Of a DNA stretch of 64,000 nucleotides, positions 38,201 through 52,253 are shown piece by piece. The DNA is from Lucifuga dentata (lineage: Eukaryota; Chordata; Actinopteri; Ophidiiformes; Bythitidae): contig VXCM01000958.1 of the NCBI GenBank assembly GCA_014773175.1, positions 1-64,000 on the forward strand, read 5' to 3'. Both the position numbers and the translations under genes were made by a program. The first letter of the stretch is position 1, and the number at the start of each line of letters is the position of its first letter. The notes under the pieces are model-generated. The model saw nothing but the letters and a program-made list of their open reading frames with translations, did not search any database and was not told the DNA's origin.

Positions 38201-39659
38201 CTTTACAACAGGAATACTATTCAGATTGAAAGAAAGAGAATTACTGAATCAGAAATCTGAATGGAAACATCTAACTATGGCAAAAATAATTTTTTTTTTA
38301 TTTTATTAAAAAAATGGTTTTGTCAAGAAGGAAACAGTCTCAAAGGTTAACTCCTTATAGTTTACTCTAATAATAAACTGACCTAAAGAGAAAAAAATAT
38401 ACTATAATAGACATAACATTTCCCTGAATCTGTCTCTTAAACTATTAAAGATACGACAAAAGTCTTTTCATGCTATCAAGTCTGAATTGTGCGTATTACA
38501 AATTAGGTGTTGTTGCATGTTTCTAGCATTATTTGCTACTCTACAATAATTCCATTAATGTGTTCCCTGTTTCAAACATATATTTTAGTCCATCAGATCC
38601 AGATTCAGATTAATCAGATTCAGACAAAACTGCATGTATTGATAGCCAATTATGGGATATACGATTTTAAGACTGATTTATTTTATTAAGATTACTTTTG
38701 AAGAAATTAATAAAAATAAAAAAATGAAAAAATAAAAAAACAATTCCCTATTCCCTCACAATGTTAAGAAATCATTTTTAAAATTCCTGGATCTCCCCTG
38801 GGTCCAAGATGTGCAAAAAAATTATAGGGTTTTTCCCATGGGCCACACCCCCACCCTTTCTTCAAAATAGATTCTTAACTTTTTGAGTAATCCTGCAAAA
38901 AACAAGAAACGGCCTCTTTGGCAGAGGTAATTATGCAACAAATAGCAATGGCAATGTATAGAGAAATGGTAAATTAATTAACTAATTAGCTCTGCAAATC
39001 AGCTGAGTTAACGCAAAGGCACTGACAGCTGAAATGACAGACAGACAGATGCATATAGATAGATGTAAAATGAGACTGATGTATCAGTTAGGAAATTATC
39101 TCATCCCCTAAAATTTTATGTCATGTGAGACAGCTATTAAGCTGTTCTTATCTGTTGCTGTCCAAGCTTTATCATAGCAACTTTACATCACCTGACAGCT
39201 CAATAAGAAAGTAATGATGGAACATTGTGTTACCATAAAGTACACCACTTTTACATTGCAGATAGCAAATGTAGCTGTGGCCAAAATCCTAGAAAAACAC
39301 TGGGATACCTCACACCCTTCAGTCCTAATGTGAATAAATGGTGGTAGTCCACAATGTCACTATTTTCCCTACTAAATAACAATGAGATCATAAATAAATT
39401 CTTTCCACTCTCATCTAATGTCCCCCCTAAATATCCCCCTGTAGACAACAACAAACAGGTGTTGAGTATATGAGAAAGTTTGGAGGTTAGGTGTCAAGTA
39501 GATACAAACTGTGAGAGCATCAAGGTATTGATCCAAGCAGCTGATCAAAGCCTTCATTTATTATGGACAGACTAGGGACAGGCCAAGGGTCCACACACAT
39601 GAATGATTCAGAGACCACCCTATATACATGCAAACTATGGAAGTGTGCCTTTAAGAGAC

Positions 39660-39660
<1 letters not shown>

Positions 39661-39706
<46 letters not shown>

Positions 39707-39726
39707 AAAAGAAAAAGAAAAAGAAA
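39661..39726. repeat. (GAAA)n microsatellite
   Basis: About twelve GAAA units followed by GAAAAA units. It accounts for the lysine/glutamate-rich plus-strand frame and the phenylalanine-rich minus-strand frame seen here. Confidence 0.95.
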
Positions 39727-42700
39727 ATAAACCTTGTACAACCCATAAAAAACAGGCACCCACTCATGTATACACCTCCTGCTCACACCAAATGAGTTTG
39801 TTTCAATTGCTCCTTTCTGGCTGTTATCCCAACTGTGGACTGAATCCTGAAATATACTGCTCCATCATTCCCAAAATGTGTAATCTAACAATTACATGCT
39901 GCACTGGATTTGATGATCTGACTCCCACACATTTTGTAAATTAGAAAAGAGATAAATCTTGTGCTTAAGCCCCTACACCCTTGTGACTCCCACCCTCCTA
40001 TTAACTGTTTTTTAACTCTTGTGAGTCCTTCAGCCCAGAAAAAAGAGCTTAGCTAATCTAATGTGTACTCTGGACCAATCAGCAATGGTGAATGGACTGC
40101 TGCTCAATAGAATATAATAGCCAATTATCGTGCATGTACGCTAATGGCCCACATTAAGTGGATGGACTATGGGAGTGGGAGGTGGATTATTTAGTAAAAC
40201 AATGTTTTCTACCTATCTGGAAGTGTGTTGCATAGACGTAGGCAGTTCGGTGAAGTGGTACACTGCAGCTTACTCAGGTAATGTTGAATCATTCATCAAA
40301 CCACAGTTACAGACATTTAAAGGAACAAGGTCTGTTCTCATTTTGCAGCATCATGCTTCTAAGAGCCTCAGGATGCAGGAGAAAAGGGTTGCTGTGCAGT
40401 TCTGTGACATGCTGCACAATCTACATCCACCCTTCGATATAGTTGAGTTATTTGGCAGAAGCAGCACAAAGCTTGAATCTGGCTATTATTTATTCTTGTT
40501 TATGCTTTCTCCCACATAATGCACATATACACACTCTCACAGCAGATATCTGTGTATATGCACACACAAACACAGGTCAGCACCACCTACCCATAGACAA
40601 TCACTGCATCCCTCTCAGAATTTCCCTTCACAATCACCTCCACTGCAATTAATCAAAGCTTGTTTCTTTTTCTTCTGCGAGTTAAGCCTGTCACACTTAC
40701 CTCTCACTCTTTCATCATCCCTTGCTTCTTAAAGAGCCACATGGCAGACAATATGAGCCCTGTGGGGGCAGCAATATGACACAAAGTCGACAGAAAATAG
40801 CGGCCATGGTTTAAATCATACTGACATGCAGATTTATCACTGTTTAACTTGTCCAAAGTGTCTCCTCTAGTTGGTGCAGATCTGAATGTGTGAGCTGGTT
40901 GGCTTTCCTTTGGGAGGCCCAAAGTCCCAGCCAAGCTCAGCTCAGCTCAGCATCCAGTCAACAAACTAATACCGATGTCAACAGCATACACTGGCATTGT
41001 AGGATTTCGCTTCTCACTGAGTCATTTGCATTGTTGAATCATTTAAAGGCCACAATCTAGGTTTATTCCATCCCTAATCTGTATCATCTGAACCCACTTT
41101 ATGGTTGACAAGTTTCATAACCAACTTTAAAAAGTCAGGTCAAATTCAAATGATGTTAAATTTGGCTTACTTGCTTTGAATGCATGTGGTTACTTTTCCT
41201 ACCTACTGTAGCTGATAGTGAGATAGTGATGATGAATCTATATTTGATTTCCTAGCGTCACCCTACATGACTAATTTAAAAGACCTTTACACTTTAACAC
41301 ATTTTGCTTGTTTGCTCATATTATTCCTCACTTGTACAAAAGGAAAACTCAAACCTCAAAAAAACACAAACTATTGAAGCTGGGGGAAAACAGCTTTTAA
41401 CAATTTATCTTCTCATCATCATCATCATCTCATTGTATTGGTTGGTGGCACATTTTTTCATGGAAAAACATACCAGTTGTAGACAATGTGACAGTACGTC
41501 AAGATATTACATACTGAAGCCTGGCAGAAAGCCATCCTTTTTGACAAAAATTCAACAATCACCGCTGCTGGGAAGTTACTCAGAAAGAATAATCCATTAC
41601 AAATTACTTGCTTCTCTTAGTAAATTGTAAAGAAATTACTTTAGTTGTTACTTAGTGAGGGAAAGTATTTACATTATTCACTACTTTGCTTTGGTTTTTT
41701 CAAAGTCCAGCCAACGGACATCAATAATGGAATGTAGCAAGTTTTACAAAGTGGACACAATTCACTTTGCTTCCCCCAGAAACAATGCTGTAGCTAGGGC
41801 TACTGAATGAACTGAGTGATGATTACCTTATACATGTGGGGAAAATATACATGAAAAATACATCTATGTATAAGTTTATAACTGTTTCAAAAAGAACATT
41901 TTACTTACAGGTAATATTTCAGCAAAAAAATTCTGAATTCAAATTGCTTTAGCTTGTCTCCCATGATAACTCAGAGTTAGCTAATATTAAAATCCCAAAC
42001 ACTGACTATAATTGCAAATTACTGAAGGTGGAAAATGAATATTGGCAGGAAATACTCAGCTATCCTAACTGGATGCACACAAATGGAAAAAGTATATAAC
42101 TGCCATCTGGGGATTTTCCAAAGGCATTTTTGGAAATGTAAAAAATTACCAACTTAAGTACAAATAGACAAACAAGTCTGAGATAAATTGGGTATAACCA
42201 AATGGAAAATTATAACACTTCATCACAAAATAACATCTCATATGTGATATTTAACAGTGTAAGAGAAGCCAAGAGTGGAATTCTCCTTTACAAACAGGTT
42301 GTCACTCGTGATTTAAAGACATTTTCATCTTTATTAGGCGAACAGTAAAATATGCAGGCCACATTTTGTTTATGATCCCTTTGGTTGTCATTTTCTACAT
42401 GTGAAGGGAAAATGCTTTTTCTCAGCATAATATGAACACAGGCTGATGAGCGCACTGAATTTAATTTTGATTACCAAAATGTATGTGCTAACAGTTTCAA
42501 AATTATATGTATTAAAATCACATCAATCAATATTAATTTAACAAGTTGGATTTGGCTAACCAATCACAAACACAATTATGTGAAAGTAACAACTTGAGGG
42601 TCTGAATGGAAGCTACCAATTCCAATGCTCAGGTTGATTTTGTTGTTTTGTCTTTATTCTTTCAACTTGAAGGTGTTTACTCTGTCTATCAAGACCCAGT

Positions 42701-42838
42701 TCATTACTACATCTTTCTCATCTCTGTATTTATGGCAATATAATGCAATGTCTTTCTTGCATGATTTTGTACAGTTCCAGACATCAGTATTGTTGGTCCC
42801 TTGACAATCATGCATAATTCATCAAAAATACGGGGCAT

Positions 42839-42860
42839 CTCTCTCTCTCTCTCTCTGACT

Positions 42861-42898
<38 letters not shown>
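42839..42898. repeat. Compound (CT)n and (CA)n microsatellite
   Basis: A CT run, a short spacer, then about 18 CA units. Confidence 0.95.
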
Positions 42899-42905
<7 letters not shown>

Positions 42906-43193
42906 CACATGTGGCATGCACACGCACATAAGTGCCGCCATGCTCCAGTCTGACTGTGCATGATGGATGCAGCAGTAAATTGGATAATGCAGCACCAAAC
43001 CTAAGAGACTTGTGAAAGGAAACGTGGGAGGAAAGAAAGCGGGAAAGGGTAATGAAATAAAAGTCAGTAAACCTGAGCCTGTTGAGGGACAAAAAGCAGG
43101 ATTGATGCTGAGTCATGATGCATATAGTGTTAAAGTGAGATTAGTTGTTATATGAATAAAGGCTAGGGAAAGAGGAAGATTGAGAAATACAAG

Positions 43194-43198
<5 letters not shown>

Positions 43199-43233
<35 letters not shown>
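43199..43233. repeat. (GA)n microsatellite
   Basis: A pure GA run. Confidence 0.95.
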
Positions 43234-43236
<3 letters not shown>

Positions 43237-44895
43237 GCAAAAATGAAAAGAGGACACTCAAAAGTCTAAAACAAAACCTAGTTACAGTAAGCATCCCCCA
43301 CAAATGATAAGTCACCCCTTGGACCAATAATTACCTAATATTCACCTTGTGACTTTATGGGACAGAGAAAATGCTGTCACTCAGTAGATTTTAAATTTTC
43401 ATGTCACCAAGTTGCTTCTAACCTTTCCCCTTCCCTGGGGGAAAGGATGCATGTCACCAGACTGAACTGGTGAAAAGCATCCTTCCCTCCAGCTTTGTCA
43501 AAGGATGAGTGGCTTCTAATTGTTCTCATGACCGAGGGTCAAATAAACAACAGAGTGCCCCCCCTCTTCAAATAATCAATGCAATTTTAATCTTTCCCAG
43601 ATCAAAATGGAGACATGGATCATCCTCCCCACGCTTAATCAAAATCCAATGAACCGTGTCTCAGATACTCCAAGTGATGGATGGATAAACAAACAACTAG
43701 ATGGGGTCCAATTGTTAGTTCAAAACAGAGAGAGCCATTTGCCCCCAGATACAGAGATATGTGCAAACCCTTTGTGAACCTTAAACCTGAAGTGAGAAGT
43801 ACAGAGATGGGAGGAAGAAATAAAGGAAGAGAAAAGGTAGGCCGATGTTGCAGGAGGCAACAGGGGGTCTGCTTTTAGATGGATGGGTCCCAGCTATTGA
43901 TAAGGTCAGACCTCATTTGCGCCAGACCTTTAACAATTTGTGAAATGTAGGGCTAGCCATCGGACTGTCAGTAGCAATTCGTCCCTATAAAAAATGGACT
44001 TGCTCCCTGGAAATAGTGACTCCATCGTAAAAGCATGGGGCCCTGGAGCTGCACTGCTACTACTCCTCATATAAATTCCTCCCAGTTCTGCCTCTGCCCA
44101 TTTCATATCTCCACAATTTTGCTGTGTACAATCTGGCTAGCTTAGTTTCTTTCGAAGCTGCCCTTGGTGTCAATACATTCGTGTGTGAGAGGCAAGTGGT
44201 CACCTGTCTTTATCAGTATTAATGTAAGTAGTGGTTGCACATTCACCTACTAGGACTCAAAGAATAAGGGGTCAGAAAGAGCAAATGTGCAATCAGCGAA
44301 GTGGGATCTATGGCAACAGCACTACTCATCACTTAATCCTTTTTGACCCCAAGACCCTCATTATTCCTTTGTTACACTAAGGTCAACTATCACCATCGAG
44401 GAATACTGAATGATAAATTTTCCCACTTGAATCAGATGAAGAAACACACAGTGCTGTTGCAGTACGTATTTTACAGTGTAGAATAAAACAGTATATTTCA
44501 GCAAATTTAACATCATTCATTACTCTTGCTGGCTTTACCATTATCTAAGTTGAGACAACATGACAATGGGGCTTTACTTCATAGCAGTTTTTTAAATCTG
44601 TTTGTTTGCCCAGAGCTTGTGTGGCCTGTATGACAAAGCTATGCCTAAGCAGCAATTCATTTACTGGTGGAGGGAAACTTTCGGGGCCCATTAATTCATG
44701 CTGTAGATGCTTATACCAGCGTAAAGCACATTTCCCAGACTGTCCAGCACACATTTCAGATGAGCCCGGCATCTAATTTGTTTAAAAACCAGCTGATCCA
44801 TGTCAGCTTTTTAATGTAAAATACAACCTCTTTTGATTAAATTGGACTGTGTGCATCTCAAACACCCTCATATATCAAGGAGCATAGGAATTCAC

Positions 44896-44931
44896 TTTTT
44901 TTTTTTTTTTTTTTNTTTTTTTTTTTTTTTT
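44896..44931. repeat. Poly(T) run with N at 44915
   Basis: T homopolymer on both sides of one N. Confidence 0.85.
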
Positions 44932-47088
44932 ACTGTTCATAATTAAAGTACATAAAAAGCTGACCTGCTTACTCATTTGAACAAGGACATATAACATGAG
45001 TCCAGAGGATAGTAACTCCCTACAATAAGACACCAATCTGGCAAAGTACCAAAGCACAATAAAAACAGCTACTATAAAATAATGCTACCATCAGTGTTTT
45101 AGACATGCAATCCAACTGCATCTCATCATCCCAGTGCTCACTTCTAGAAAAATGGCATCAACATTATTGTCTGAAATAAGTGAGTTTATTCAAAAGTACT
45201 TCCGAGGGGTTTAGGAACCAACAGATCAACAGGTTGCATCGGCTCACTAACAATCTGAGTAAAGACAAAGCATGATTGGCTTGGCTTTGAATTGGACGTT
45301 TCAACGATACACACTCTATGCAGCTGCAGCAACAGCATAAAATGGTAATGGTACACTTTAACGGATCAAAGCACCAGCAACCAACTGAAGGTAATGAGAG
45401 AACTGCATGTTAAAAACACAAGGCACTCTAATGAGTTCTACAAGACGTATGAAAAAGCTGAGGGCATCAGTGTTGTCTTTGATGGTGTGTACAGAAAGGT
45501 ATCTTACCAGGTAGAGGGAAATAAATCTTGTAATCCCATCCGCCTCTATGCTGCAGATGGCTAGCGTGACTGAGGCTAATACAGTCCTCAGGCTAATTGA
45601 CATAACAGGCCAGATTGGTGTGTCTGCACTGCCTGGCCTCTCCATGTTTACATTGGAGCTCACTCACCATCAGTCATAGCAGCGAAAACAAGAGCCAAAT
45701 GGAATGATACAGCAGTAACATGGATCCATGGAAACATCATATAGTCACATTTTAATCACATTTTTTTTTTTGTTTTGTTTTGTTTTTTTAAATTCTGTGT
45801 CAAAATCCTATTTGTAGCAAGCATCAACAAGCAAAAATAACACCTCAGTGTTCGGCATTCAAAGCTTCACTGTCAGGTATAAATAACCGCCATACCAGTA
45901 AAAAGTGCAGGTTTACAACCTATTAAACAAACCACAGTGGTTTTGTTGAAGCTATCTAAAGCAAGTTTTATCACCATGCCAAACAAAGTTCCTGGTTGGC
46001 CTGCAAAAAAGAAAGAGGCCTTATCAGCCAAAGGAGCAACTAATCCTCAGGTCTGAACACTCTGCTCTACCTTGACACATTTGATTAAAAGTCCAAACAT
46101 GAGGAAAAAGTAAATTACATCCAGAAAACTACTGCCATTAACTTAACCACATACAGTTGTTCATCATGGCAGTGAAGTTAATAACACAAGAAAATGGGGC
46201 AGACATTCACAGGCCAAAATCCAGCACTGTAAGCTTTCCATGTCAAATCACATTAATGTGGCCTTTATCGTGTTAGGGTGTAATTATCAATTCTATCGTC
46301 ATGATTCTTCAGCAGCTGGAGCTGAAATCAAGAGGCACAATTAAATTTCCATTCAGAGTTCAAAATGCTCTGAGCTGCTTCAACAATGAGAAGCAAGTTG
46401 CCCAAAAACACAAAATAGCATCACAGTCGGTAGGAATTATTAGTACTACAAAATGAGATCCCTCTTTGCTTTCTGTACTGTGTCTTATCGGCATGATAAC
46501 ATCAACTTGCAGAGCACGTATTGAATCTGTGATTCTGACTGGCCGTAACAACAAATTTGTTTCCTGCATCTTTCTTTCCAGGCTATTAGCCTGCTAGCTC
46601 CAACACAGGTGGCTGGCCGACCCTGACTGCTGCCATATCAGGCAGAGACCTCTGAGCTGAAATCAATAGCAACTGCAGAGGACAGAACTTGTTTGTCACC
46701 CTGTCCCTGGTCTGTCAGTCACCATCCTCCATGTCCTCCGTCTGTTGCAGCCACGTGAGCTGGCTAATGGGCTGTCCATTAGAGAGCCCTTGAGAAGACA
46801 ACATGTCAAATCATTTTCAATTAGGATGCTGCAAATTGCAAGAACCATTAGCTTAGATGTTTGTTAAGTGAGGGAGGCTATAAGGTCCTGGATGTAATTT
46901 AGCATGTTGGATAAACTATGCAGATTTATATAATATACTATCATATTCTTTCCTAGCCCTGTCAAGGGTAGTCATTTGTATTGTGCATTTATGCTTAAAT
47001 CAATGAAATAGTCCGTTATTAAATAGCAGTTAGCGCTACACATTGGTGCAAGACAGACTGATTAAAACAAAGCAGACATATACTAAGC

Positions 47089-47129
47089 AAAAAAAAAAAA
47101 AAAAAAAANAAAAAAAAAAAAAAAAAAAA
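47089..47129. repeat. Poly(A) run with N at 47109
   Basis: A homopolymer on both sides of one N. Confidence 0.85.
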
Positions 47130-47611
47130 GTACAGTGCTACAGTTGAGAGGAGCTCCACCCAGAACCTTCCCAAACTAGCTGTTCATTCTGATGGGAAAC
47201 CCTGACTGCTCCCTGTGGCCTGAGGTAACACTTCATCACAAGCAGGAGCCAGTCATGCACAGGAAATCTTAAATTCCAAACCCTTAATGCATAAGTGAAG
47301 AACTTGACTTAACACTTGGATCAGACCGTATCTTTGAAATCTCAAAAACAAATAAAGGTAGGAGTTACAAGGAAATAAGAAAGAGATATGGGTAAATACC
47401 GACCATTCTTGAATGCTATTCTTAATTTATTATTATGTAAATCATTTAGCTGTTTATTACCTGTGTACTGCAACCCCCCTTCACTACAAGCCCAGCCCTC
47501 TAACGGGCCCCTATAGGGTTAGCCACTCATCTTCACACTTCAGTGAACTCAAATATTGCTTTTACATGCTTAGGCAATCAGGATGAGTTTATTCAACCCT
47601 ATAAGGGGCAC

Positions 47612-47736
47612 CCAGGGACCATTCCACCCCTCATCCCCAAATTCTTCAAAGCCTAGTGGAACGGCAGGCTCGCNCCAGGGACCATTCCACCCCTCATCCC
47701 CAAATTCTTCAAAGCCTAGTGGAACGGCAGGCTCGC
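47612..47736. repeat. Exact 62-bp duplication across N at 47674 (assembly join)
   Basis: 47612-47673 and 47675-47736 are identical complex sequence, so this is not explained by microsatellite slippage. Confidence 0.9.
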
Positions 47737-47869
47737 TCATTACAGGGCTCTGCATGTGATCATATAGTAACTGGATTATAATATACAACAATTCTCTACA
47801 GATCCGTTGATGACTATCTGCTGTCACTGAAGAAATATAGATGAGTGGGATACTCATAGCTATTCAAGA

Positions 47870-48000
47870 ATTAAAACCTCATTGGCTGAGAATGTACATG
47901 GAACATTTCAGCCAATGGAGCCCCAGTGGAGGGTNATTAAAACCTCATTGGCTGAGAATGTACATGGAACATTTCAGCCAATGGAGCCCCAGTGGAGGGT
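47870..48000. repeat. Exact 65-bp duplication across N at 47935 (assembly join)
   Basis: 47870-47934 and 47936-48000 are identical. Each contains the CATTGGCTGA...TCAGCCAATG hairpin. Confidence 0.9.
47880..47917. other. Hairpin with inverted CCAAT boxes
   Basis: CATTGGCTGA pairs with TCAGCCAATG, and inside it AATGT pairs with ACATT. Both arms carry an ATTGG/CCAAT box. It lies inside a duplicated assembly join, so the second copy at 47946-47983 is probably artefactual. Confidence 0.6.
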
Positions 48001-49768
48001 GGAGCCTGTGTGAAATAAAACTGAGATATCAGATTAGCTGATAAATTTAAAAGTAAATTCCCCACCCTGAATGAAGTGCCCTGACAATGTCATACTGGAC
48101 TGTATTATATCACACACATACACGCACACAGCTGTTTGTAAGATTCTTAAATCACAACCCTGCTATTAAATAACAGTAATGTAAAACCATCACATGCATT
48201 TTATATTTTTGTAGAAAGATTTTATGGAACTGTGCTACGAATACAGAAAAACTGTGAGAACTGTGAAAAACTGCTCAATAATGTGTGACTTTGGATCCTC
48301 CCAACACTGAATCATCTGAGTCGTTACAGTGTTTGTGTTTCTATCTCAGAGCACATGTGCAAACACACAAACGCTACAACACACACACAGGCTTATGCTC
48401 AGAGCATATGGTGTATATTTAATGCATTTTCCATATGTTAGTAGATCCCATTCACAAGTGTCACAAATCCATGCTGGGAGAAAAAGAAATTAGACTGAAC
48501 CAAATGAAATCAAATACAGAGCCCACTCAGATACAAACCCACTTTCGACATCACATTTGGAGAAGCTTATTAAAGGAAACCAGTGTGGAAGTGAAGGAAA
48601 AATATCAAGTGTAAGGAAAATTGATATGAACAACAAATGTGAATCAAATGAGTCTTAATTGCCTTGGAGAAAGGCAATACACTGCACAAAAACACACAGA
48701 CACACAACAGACATTTAATTCATTCATTTTTCAGGTTCTCTGGCCACAAGAAACATTTAAATAAAGTCTCTTAATTAACATGCACACTGATTAGAATGTC
48801 ATGTTTCAGAATGGGCAATATGTCTCCCTGTCACTCTCTCTCTCTTACACACACACACACCTCCCAGCCAATGACTTAATAGCTTTTTTCACCTGCAGTC
48901 AGTGACAGGCTACAGTATATAGTCTTTGAATATTAAGAGGAAAGAGAGGGGAAAAGAACAGGAAAGGAGGAGAGACGGAGTGGGAGTGAGCTGGAAAGAG
49001 AGATGTATTTCATGGTTTGACTGTTAATGTAAATGCCCTATTCTATCAAACATTTCATATTTCAATGCCTATTTCCACTAATTCTGCTTTACTGATGCTC
49101 ATCCTGGGAGTACTGCTCTGGAAACAGCCAGGGCTGATAGTAATGGATGTTATGTTCACATTGAGTGACTAGCAGCACAAAATGAATGCAGATGCTTCTA
49201 ACCTTTTTGACTCCGCAACAGACACAAACAGGACCTGCTTCAAATGAATTCTCTCACTACAAAATGTAACTCACTTCTCTGCACTCCAATCGATTATGAC
49301 ACATTTTTTCTGGCAATACTTCAGTCTCAAAGAAAGAAAAAGCTGTATGCATTTGTATATTTGTGTGTATGTATCTTTCTACATTAGCAATACTAGCCTA
49401 ATGTATTAGCCAGAAGTCAAGGCCACTCGGATACTTCCGACTGCATTCTGAAGTGTGGGGAAATAGGTGTCAATAGAATGTGTCTTTTACCACAATGGAG
49501 ACGTGTTCTGCTGCATTCCAATGGCGCTGCTTTGTTGAGCACCTGCGGCACAGCGCAGCCACACAGAGAAGAGAGATACTGAAAACAATTGGTAGGCCCC
49601 TGGGCCTCACAAACATAATCTTAGAAAGAGAGGAGGAAACATGCGTTCACAATTACAGCTAAGAAATGAGTTTCAGTTTCTCATTATTGCCACAAATACA
49701 CTGCTAACGCCTGTGCATGTGTATGTATGTGAGCATGCAAGGAAATTACTATATATGCAGACATGTTC

Positions 49769-49775
<7 letters not shown>

Positions 49776-49820
<45 letters not shown>
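49776..49820. repeat. (TG)n microsatellite
   Basis: A pure TG run. Confidence 0.95.
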
Positions 49821-49822
<2 letters not shown>

Positions 49823-50068
49823 TCCCCCCAACTATCATCAATTGCTAACTTGAAGTATGTTTGTAGGATGAGTACATTTTCCATCCCATAAACCATGTTG
49901 AGCCTGCAGATGGAAAAAAATTGACTAAGTCATAGCCTGTAACCAAACAATAAACAGAAAAACATTGAGCCAATGTTTACCTGAGCTCTCCAGGGTACAT
50001 ATATCGGCGTGAGACAGGATCCCAACTGCCATTTCAGTGAGTTTATAACCTATAAGCCTGTGAATTTG

Positions 50069-50108
50069 TGTGTGTGAGTGTGTGTGTGTGTGTGTGTGTT
50101 TGTGTGTG
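50069..50108. repeat. (TG)n microsatellite
   Basis: A TG run with short interruptions. Confidence 0.9.
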
Positions 50109-50335
50109 GGTGTGCATGTAAAAACTCCCATGGGGAATAATGAAGGCTAATAAGAAGTAATAAAGGTAACATTGACCTTGTAATAGCTGGTTTCCTGCCA
50201 GCCCGAGGGTCTGAAAGGCTGTCTTTGTGTGACACAGGGTGCTGTTTAGGCAGATCACTGAAAGGGTTAAATAAACGAACACCAAAGAAGACTTTTTTGT
50301 ATCAGCAAAGCTTGACATGGCTTTGAATTGAAAGA

Positions 50336-51031
50336 ACCATACCACCCATTTTGCATGTTTGAGCCAAATATATTCAATTTTCATACACATAAGGTTGCTG
50401 ACAATCATTTTCCAAAGCATACTACTAGAATCCATCCAGCCATCCATCCATTTTCTAAACCTGGTTGTCCTGTTGAGGGTCATGGGGGGGTGGAGCCTAT
50501 CCCAGTGGTCATAGGGCGAGAGGCAGGACTACTACTGGAATGGTGAATTAATTTTTTTTTCCTACCTTCCAGGCCGCTATTAGTTTCAGTTCATTCTGGT
50601 ACGCTACTAAAATCAACTTGTTGATGCTTGAAACTTTCTTGGGATAGGTAATCCATTATCATGAACAAGACGTATATTCAGGGGTTTTTTTTTTTTTAGA
50701 AGTAATGTAATTTTAGCATTTAGGCGCAGTAAAAAGCAGGGAGTGAATGTATGTCTCCACCGGGGAATATGGTCCCAAAAGAAGACCTGCGTTTACTGAC
50801 ACATTTAAATGACCGTGACTTCATAAGGCTGTGTAACTATTAGCAGGCGAAACATCGATTTTTAAGGTGGCTGTATCGCTTGAATATTTGATTTTGAAAG
50901 ATTAAGAGATTTTGCAAAATATCAGGAAAGCTGAAATATGGTTTAATCCTTTGGGAAATGTTTGTCAGTAATGTAACATGTATGGAAAATTGAATATATT
51001 AGGCTCAAACATGCAAAATGGGTGGTATGGT
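50336..51031. mobile_element. 696-bp element with ~50-bp terminal inverted repeats
   Basis: The left end ACCATACCACCCATTTTGCA (50336 onward, continuing to about 50386) is repeated as its reverse complement at about 50980-51031 with only one or two differences. The interior contains a piece of a widespread fish repeat (ATCCATCCATTTTCTAAACC to GGAGCCTATCCCAG, 50431-50533). No transposase frame is visible. It is a non-autonomous DNA transposon by structure. The flanking target duplication is not clear. Confidence 0.75.
50431..50533 (+). repeat. Dispersed teleost repeat (CATCCATTTTCTAAACC type)
   Basis: CCATCCATTTTCTAAACCTG, then GAGGGTCATGGGGGGG and TGGAGCCTATCCCAG, is the familiar start of a high-copy fish repeat. 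It is recognised from memory, and its class is not certain. Confidence 0.65.
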
Positions 51032-51326
51032 CTGAAATATACATACATATACACACACACCTTTAAAATTCTAAACAATTGATTAATAAAAAAAAAAAAA
51101 GATAAGAGGTTAATTGAATTTTGTTTTGCTTTGGTTATTTTTTTATTTTGCATTCAAAGACCTGTTACTTTTCATTCTATGCAATTATGTTGTTCTACAC
51201 TCCAAACCATGACTCTTATGTTTGTTGAATAAAGAGATCTGAATGGATAATCAAGCATCAGAAACACAGTAGCAGAACTGTCACATTTTGAATGTGCTAA
51301 ATGGTTTTGTTAAATATCACCATGTG

Positions 51327-51368
51327 CTGCTATTTGTTTCTGTCTGACAAGACAGAAACAAATAGCAG
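51327..51368. other. Perfect 19-bp hairpin with 4-nt loop
   Basis: CTGCTATTTGTTTCTGTCT (51327-51345) is followed by the loop GACA and its exact reverse complement (51350-51368). It is too short for a usual pre-miRNA and has no terminator context. Function unknown. Confidence 0.9.
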
Positions 51369-52253
51369 GTTCACTGTGTTATCTGCAACCACAGGATCTA
51401 TAACCTGAGCTCATTTCTATGCATCAACATCCTCTGTCAGGGAGTAACTTATTTCACCTTTAGTGAAAAAATATTAATCTCTTGTGATGAGTAATAGTGA
51501 TGAGTGGCAAACATATAAAATATAGGGACTTAATGTGTTGTTTTCTACACTCCAATACAAGCACTCTGATAATGCTTGTATGAGAACATTAGTGTTTGGC
51601 ACAAAAAAAATAAATAAATAAATAAATTATAATTAATTAAATTTCACATTTTGATTCTAATTTGATTTAACTGGACTTATGATTTTCCATTGTTGGCAGT
51701 ATAACCTTGAAGGTTAGAGACGTGTGAGATAGGAGCCTGTGAGTTTAATTATGGCACAAAAAAAATTAAAAAAAAAACAAAGAGAGAATTAAAAGGATGA
51801 TCACATGTTACAAGTTCAGACATGAAAACACAATAGCAGCAGCAAATAATCAAAAGCTTCTGTTTGTACTGGAGGCTGTGTTATAACAAGGCAGAAAAAA
51901 AGCAAGGTCAAGGAATGTGTTGATTTTTCTCTAAAAGGTTTACCCCTCTACAGGACAATATGAATATTCTGGCTGCAGAAGAGGCAGGCAACCTTGAAGC
52001 CGTGAACTCATTGTTTGTTCTCTCAGGCTTTTTATGCTTCATCTGATTCCATCATGGTGTCTCTGAGGGCCAAATGGCACAACTCAAAGAGCTTCACCAT
52101 AAGCTTTGAATGGCCTTGAAAACAGGAAAGTGATTAATGTACATTAGGCTGTGTGGCCTCCACACTGCACTTCAGTTTAGGTGACTTGTGGTGACTTGTT
52201 GATGAGTTTTTTTGTTTTTTTTTGTTAAATTCTTGGATACTTATACTGTTATA

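Noticed and set aside
40169..40519. 116-codon ATG frame
   Set aside because: No recognisable domain, no promoter or poly(A) context, and its length is within chance for this much sequence.
41570..41690. Repeated TTACTT/AGTTAC words resembling a common fish repeat
   Set aside because: The match is too loose and no ends are visible.
47570..47857. Apparent protein with a 23-residue internal duplication
   Set aside because: The duplication is the N-join artefact at 47674, not a protein repeat.
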